Shown: positions 62,549-64,000 of the stretch, piece by piece
How the letters are laid out: the number at the start of each line of letters is the position of its first letter
Numbering within the stretch: position 1 is the first letter of the stretch
From: UMGS1519 sp050951095
GTDB lineage: Bacteria; Actinomycetota; Coriobacteriia; Coriobacteriales; Eggerthellaceae
Reading direction: 5' to 3'
NCBI GenBank assembly: GCA_050951095.1
Contig: JBMNIQ010000003.1
Span: 434,001-498,000, forward strand
DNA: 64,000 nucleotides
The notes under the pieces: generated by a model
The model's database searches: none
Seen by the model: the letters and a program-made list of their open reading frames with translations, nothing else
Told to the model about the DNA's origin: nothing
Translations under genes and position numbers: made by a program

Positions 62549-62585
62549 CGTACGCGCGGCTACGGCTGCCGTCGCAGCGGGTGCG

Positions 62586-63131
62586 CTATGCTTCCGTCAC
62601 CCAGTAATGCTTCAGCGACTCCGGCATCATTTGGAAGAGCGCATCGGCTGCCCAATCTGCGGAAAGCGGATAGCGTCCCAGCACCCAGTTCTTGTACATA
62701 TAGCTGATGCCGTAGCAGAACACGTCGAGCTGCAGGTCCTCCTGCTCCGTTAGCCCCTCACCGCCGCGGTTCGCCTTCGTGATGTCTTCGACGATCTGCT
62801 TCGAATACTGATAGATGTAATACTCGAAGGAGTTCACGCCGCTTGTGCGGAAGGCGCCTTTGATCTCGGCAAGTTCCGTCCGGCCGGCGTTGTACAGGTG
62901 AAAGTACAGGTCGCGATAGGACGTGCATTCGTCCAGCCGGATCATGCGGTCAAGCAAGTCCGCATAGTTGCTGTTCATCACGTCGTATTTGTCTTTGAAG
63001 TAGCGGTAGAACGTGGCACGGCTGACTCCAGCGGCATGCGTTATGTCGTCCACCGAAATGTCCTCGAACGGTGTGGTGGCAATGAGCGCGTCGAATGCCT
63101 GGATGATGGCTGTTCTCGTTTGCGGTACCAT
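62586..63131 (-). CDS. TetR/AcrR family transcriptional regulator
   Basis: 181 residues. The HTH is at about 8-58 (ISVDDITHAAGVSRATFYRYFKDKYDVMNSNYADLL); the C-terminal part (FEYYIYQYSKQIVEDI, VFCYGISYMYKNWVLG) resembles the TetR_C regulators of dihydroxyacetone-kinase type (DhaS-like). ATG 63131 follows GGAGGGCG; ATGs further upstream are possible. It lies 117 bases downstream of the SMR transporter gene on the same strand, so it may be cotranscribed with and repress it. Confidence 0.88.
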   Translation of the reverse strand: MVPQTRTAIIQAFDALIATTPFEDISVDDITHAAGVSRATFYRYFKDKYDVMNSNYADLLDRMIRLDECTSYRDLYFHLYNAGRTELAEIKGAFRTSGVNSFEYYIYQYSKQIVEDITKANRGGEGLTEQEDLQLDVFCYGISYMYKNWVLGRYPLSADWAADALFQMMPESLKHYWVTEA

Positions 63132-63248
63132 GGGCGCCCTCCGCTCTTTCTGCATGAATGCGTTTCCCTGCGCCATCATACCGAGATTACGTTGCGCCCT
63201 GCTTGGGAAGATGCGGTGAAACGAACGCATTTGCCGGAATCGGGGGGT

Positions 63249-63566
63249 CTATTCCGCAAGCAGGCGCAGTCCTACAATGCCCGTTGCAATCAGGATGATG
63301 CAGATGACCTGGGCAGGCGATATCGCCTCGTTGAACAGGAATACGCTCAAAATGCTGGTGCCCACGATGCCGATGCCCGTCCAGATGGCATATGCCGTGC
63401 CGAGCGGCAGGTTCTTCAGGGCAAGTGCCAGGAATATCATGCTCAAAGCCAACCCGATGATGGTGATGGCTGCCGGGCCCGTTTTCGAGAAGCCCTCCGA
63501 GGCCTTCATGGCTGTTGCCCACGTGACTTCCGATGCTCCGGCAAGAAGAAGGAATATCCATTCCAT
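63249..63566 (-). CDS. SMR family transporter, Gdx/SugE-like
   Basis: 105 residues, four helices. The essential Glu13 is in LLAGASEVTWATAMKASEGF, and the WATxxKxSxGF motif plus GTAYAIWTGIGIVGTSILS place it with the guanidinium exporter (Gdx, formerly SugE) group rather than with EmrE. It works as a dual-topology dimer exchanging guanidinium or small cations for protons. ATG 63566 follows AAAGG. I see no guanidine riboswitch in the upstream region. Confidence 0.9.
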   Translation of the reverse strand: MEWIFLLLAGASEVTWATAMKASEGFSKTGPAAITIIGLALSMIFLALALKNLPLGTAYAIWTGIGIVGTSILSVFLFNEAISPAQVICIILIATGIVGLRLLAE

Positions 63567-63800
63567 ACGATGCGCCGCCTTTCCGTGGCTTGTAATCGGC
63601 ACCTCGCATCTTCAATGGCCTAACGATTGCGAGATCCGATTGCGGAGCGCATGCGAATTGCACGTACGCCCGATTCCTACCCGGCGGCAGCTTCGAGGCC
63701 CGAATGTACCGCATCCGCCCGGAATTGGCAAGGGTTTGAGCGGTCGGACAAGGGGGGATAGGCGGGGCGGGGTGCACTCAATCGTCTTGGCGAATCCCGA

Positions 63801-63806
63801 TATAAT
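63801..63806 (+). promoter_or_regulatory. Possible -10 box for the SPFH gene
   Basis: Exact TATAAT 47 bases before the ATG at 63854; no convincing -35 box. Confidence 0.4.
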
Positions 63807-63853
63807 GGCGGCAGGGAAAGGGAAGCTGAAACAGGGAGAACTGGGAGGATACC

Positions 63854-64000
63854 ATGCTCTTCGTACTGCTTATCATCATCGCGGTCATCATCGTCATGGG
63901 CGTCTACATCGTGCCCCAGCAGAAATCCGTTGTCATCGAGCGGCTGGGCAAATTCAACCGCATCACGGGACCGGGCATCCATCTGCTGATTCCGCTGGTG
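63854..64000 (+). CDS. SPFH/Band 7 family protein, N-terminal part (cut by window edge)
   Basis: The first 49 residues are present. One membrane helix (FVLLIIIAVIIVMGVYIV) is followed by PQQKSVVIERLGKFNRITGPGIHLLIPLV, the standard beginning of stomatin/QmcA-type SPFH proteins, which form membrane microdomain cages and help control membrane proteases. GGGAGG lies 7 bases before the ATG. The rest lies outside the window. Confidence 0.88.
   Translation, partial: MLFVLLIIIAVIIVMGVYIVPQQKSVVIERLGKFNRITGPGIHLLIPLV

Noticed and set aside
63567..63853. Possible guanidine riboswitch before the SMR gene
   Set aside because: No ACGR-type conserved loops or paired hairpins of the guanidine classes are visible in the leader.

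Overview
The window is GC-rich (clearly above 60 percent by eye) and densely coded on both strands. Its gene set suggests a strictly anaerobic member of the Actinomycetota, most likely class Coriobacteriia, family Eggerthellaceae. The hints are many flavodoxins, [4Fe-4S] aldo/keto reductases, an iron-sulfur serine dehydratase, class III fructose bisphosphatase, Tat-exported lipoproteins and many small TetR/LysR/MarR regulators. This placement is inference from gene content; there is no rRNA gene to confirm it. I see no tRNA, rRNA, CRISPR array, phage module or replication origin.

Region by region. 1-8.6 kb: end of a MATE pump, LysR and TetR regulators, an SRPBCC protein, an NTF2-like protein, a flavodoxin, a threonine-aldolase-like enzyme, a membrane protein with a ComEA-like tail, and an XRE-HTH/aminotransferase fusion with a cluster of operator-like repeats upstream. 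9-13.7 kb: a phosphate transporter operon with a universal stress protein, an iron alcohol dehydrogenase, and a PQ-loop-like/universal-stress fusion. 13.8-23.2 kb: housekeeping and amino-acid metabolism (LysR, Lar-like zinc ribbon, fused serine dehydratase, PARG-like protein, MetA with an extra ACT domain, isocitrate dehydrogenase, phosphatase, UppP, deformylase-like protein). 23.3-39.1 kb: FUSC exporter, a stand-alone adenylation domain coupled to a GNAT, esterase, NhaC antiporter, RsmJ, Fbp, FMN enzyme, an asparagine permease/asparaginase/AEC operon and PrfC.

39.3-48.5 kb is accessory: two paralogous cobalamin-type radical SAM genes, each beside its own TetR gene, then a tightly overlapping operon (carboxymuconolactone decarboxylase, cyclophilin-like, cupin, Cys-hydrolase) and a flavodoxin. 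A shared operator-like motif ties the second radical SAM gene to that operon. 48.6-55.2 kb holds an operon of three Tat-type lipoproteins (a flavodoxin and two alpha/beta hydrolases), the last cut in two by an IS3-family element with a 3-bp target duplication, plus a divergent MarR-MATE pair. 55.3-64 kb has AlkD, DUF1848, two ferredoxin-tailed aldo/keto reductases, a peroxidase with an OhrR-like regulator, decayed flavodoxin genes, LysR, TetR, an SMR transporter and the start of an SPFH protein.

Main themes: flavin and iron-sulfur redox enzymes with dedicated local regulators, drug or metabolite efflux, and amino-acid fermentation. Coordinates assume the start codons justified in each entry.
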